DNA from: Gammaproteobacteria bacterium | Lineage (GTDB): Bacteria; Pseudomonadota; Gammaproteobacteria; HK1 | DNA length: 12,037 bases | Direction of reading: 5' to 3' | Assembly (NCBI GenBank): GCA_022822245.1 | Contig: JAJECB010000481.1 | Coordinates: 1 to 12,037, forward strand | In this document: positions 10,889 to 12,037 of the stretch, piece by piece | Layout: every line of letters starts with the position of its first letter | How positions within the stretch are numbered: the first letter of the stretch is position 1 | Made by a program: the position numbers and the translations under genes | Notes under the pieces: generated by a model | What the model was told of the DNA's origin: nothing | The model's input: the letters and a program-made list of their open reading frames with translations, nothing else | The model's database searches: none

Positions 10889-10893
10889 GGAGA
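10889..10893 (+). promoter_or_regulatory. Shine-Dalgarno of gabD
   Basis: GGAGA lies 6 nt before ATG 10900 and supports this start, whose MQLSDPGLMKDR lines up with the N-terminus of E. coli GabD. Confidence 0.6.
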
Positions 10894-10899
10894 ATCGTC

Positions 10900-12037
10900 A
10901 TGCAGCTTTCCGATCCCGGCCTGATGAAGGACCGGTGCTACCTCGGCGGCGAGTGGGTCGCGGCCGACTCCGGCGAGACCATTCCCGTCACCAACCCCGC
11001 GACCGGTGAGGTGCTCGGCCACGTGCCCCGGATGGGCGCGACCGAGACCGCCCGGGCCATCGACGCGGCCGCCGCCGCCTGGCCCGCGTGGCGGGCGCGC
11101 ACCGCCAAGGACCGGTCGGCGGTCCTCCGGCGCTGGAGCGATCTCCTGCTCGCGAACCAGGACGACCTTGGGGCGCTGATGACCCTGGAGCAGGGCAAGC
11201 CGCTCGCGGAGGCGATTGGGGAGGTGGCCTACGCGGCCTCCTTCATCGAGTGGTTCGCGGAAGAGGCGCGGCGGGTCTACGGCGACACCATCCCCGCCCC
11301 CAACCCCGACTGGCGGATCGTGGTGACCCGGGAGCCGGTCGGGGTGACCGCGGCGGTGACCCCCTGGAACTTCCCCGCCGCGATGATCACCCGCAAGGCC
11401 GGTCCGGCCCTCGCCGCGGGGTGCCCGATGGTGGTGAAGCCCGCGACCGCGACGCCTCTCTCGGCCCTCGCCCTCGCGGAGCTCGCGGAACGCGCCGGGG
11501 TGCCCGCGGGGGTGTTCAGCGTCATCACCGGGAAGTCGGCCGAGATCGGTCGCGAGATGACCTCGAACCCGGTCGTTCGCAAGTTCAGCTTCACCGGTTC
11601 CACCGAGATCGGGAAGCAGCTCATGGAGCAGTGCGCGGGGACGGTCAAGAAGGTGAGCCTCGAGCTCGGCGGGAACGCCCCCTTCCTCGTCTTCGACGAC
11701 GCCGATCTCGAGGCGGCCGTCACCGGCGCGGTCGCGTCGAAGTTCCGCAACATGGGACAGACCTGCGTGTGCGCGAACCGGGTGCTGGTCCAGGACGGGG
11801 TCTACGAGGAGTTCTCCGCGCGGCTCGGCCAGGCGGTGAGCGCGATGAAGGTCGGGAACGGCCTCGACGCGGGCGTCGTGCAGGGGCCGCTCATCGACAT
11901 GGCCGCGGTCGAGAAGGTGGAGGAGCACATCGCGGATGCCCTCGACAACGGCGCCCGCGTCGTGGTGGGCGGCAACCGGCACCCCCTCGGCGGGACGTGG
12001 TTCGAGCCGACGGTGCTCGCCGACGTCACCCCCGACA
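10900..12037 (+). CDS. gabD: GabD, succinate-semialdehyde dehydrogenase (NADP+), 3' end outside the window
   Basis: GabD oxidises succinate semialdehyde to succinate, the last step of 4-aminobutyrate breakdown. 379 codons are present with no stop before the edge; E. coli GabD has 482 residues, so about 100 are missing. Visible aldehyde dehydrogenase motifs are PWNFP with Asn157, VVKPA with Lys180, FTGSTEIG at 231-238, SLELGGN with the general base Glu255, and GQTCVCANR with the catalytic Cys289 and nearby Cys292. MTLEQGKPLAEA and YAASFIEWFAEE are nearly identical to E. coli GabD, which favours this over other aldehyde dehydrogenases, though glutarate semialdehyde or a broader range is possible. 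It is not a usual secG neighbour. No other 4-aminobutyrate gene is visible. Confidence 0.92.
   Translation, partial: MQLSDPGLMKDRCYLGGEWVAADSGETIPVTNPATGEVLGHVPRMGATETARAIDAAAAAWPAWRARTAKDRSAVLRRWSDLLLANQDDLGALMTLEQGKPLAEAIGEVAYAASFIEWFAEEARRVYGDTIPAPNPDWRIVVTREPVGVTAAVTPWNFPAAMITRKAGPALAAGCPMVVKPATATPLSALALAELAERAGVPAGVFSVITGKSAEIGREMTSNPVVRKFSFTGSTEIGKQLMEQCAGTVKKVSLELGGNAPFLVFDDADLEAAVTGAVASKFRNMGQTCVCANRVLVQDGVYEEFSARLGQAVSAMKVGNGLDAGVVQGPLIDMAAVEKVEEHIADALDNGARVVVGGNRHPLGGTWFEPTVLADVTPD

Noticed and set aside
10423..11982. 519-codon - strand frame over secG and gabD
   Set aside because: It crosses two real + strand genes and the spacer; an artefact of GC-rich composition.

Overview
The window is a run of conserved housekeeping genes, all on the + strand, from a very GC-rich bacterium (roughly 70% G+C by eye, with third codon positions almost always G or C). 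Gene order and protein sequence both point to a gammaproteobacterium. grpE-dnaK-dnaJ-dapB...greA...rlmE-ftsH...glmM-tpiA-secG is the order known from Pseudomonas-like gammaproteobacteria. FtsH, GabD, GreA and DnaK resemble their E. coli counterparts along their whole length. The lineage within the class cannot be fixed from this window.

Layout. 1-113: window edge, no gene I can name, and two frames open to the edge. 114-2930: the heat-shock chaperone genes grpE and dnaK, separated by a 208-nt spacer with two hairpins and a good sigma-32-like promoter just before dnaK. dnaK as written carries a one-base deletion near 1711-1713 that splits it into two frames. 3052-4991: dnaJ, then dapB, overlapping by ATGA. 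5061-5540: greA. 5623-8182: rlmE and ftsH, with a perfect TATAAT over the rlmE stop codon. 8199-10338: glmM and tpiA, overlapping by 11 nt. 10400-10771: secG with a long hydrophilic tail. 10772-10899: spacer with an 11-bp tandem repeat and a strong hairpin. 10900-12037: gabD, cut by the right edge.

How the genes fit together. GrpE, DnaK and DnaJ form the Hsp70 folding machine, and FtsH is the membrane protease that in E. coli degrades sigma-32, so the heat-shock circuit is well represented. RlmE (FtsJ) is another classical heat-shock product that matures 23S rRNA. GreA rescues stalled RNA polymerase. DapB supplies diaminopimelate and GlmM supplies glucosamine-1-phosphate, both for peptidoglycan. 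TpiA is glycolytic and SecG belongs to the translocon. GabD (succinate semialdehyde oxidation) is the only gene outside the usual neighbourhood.

Compared with the common gammaproteobacterial order, carA/carB (between dapB and greA), yhbY (beside greA/rlmE) and folP (between ftsH and glmM) are missing here, and gabD follows secG. I found no mobile element, CRISPR array, tRNA or rRNA, and no convincing new system. The best leads are the dnaK frame break, the phased 11-bp repeat before gabD, the locus contraction and the regulatory sites.
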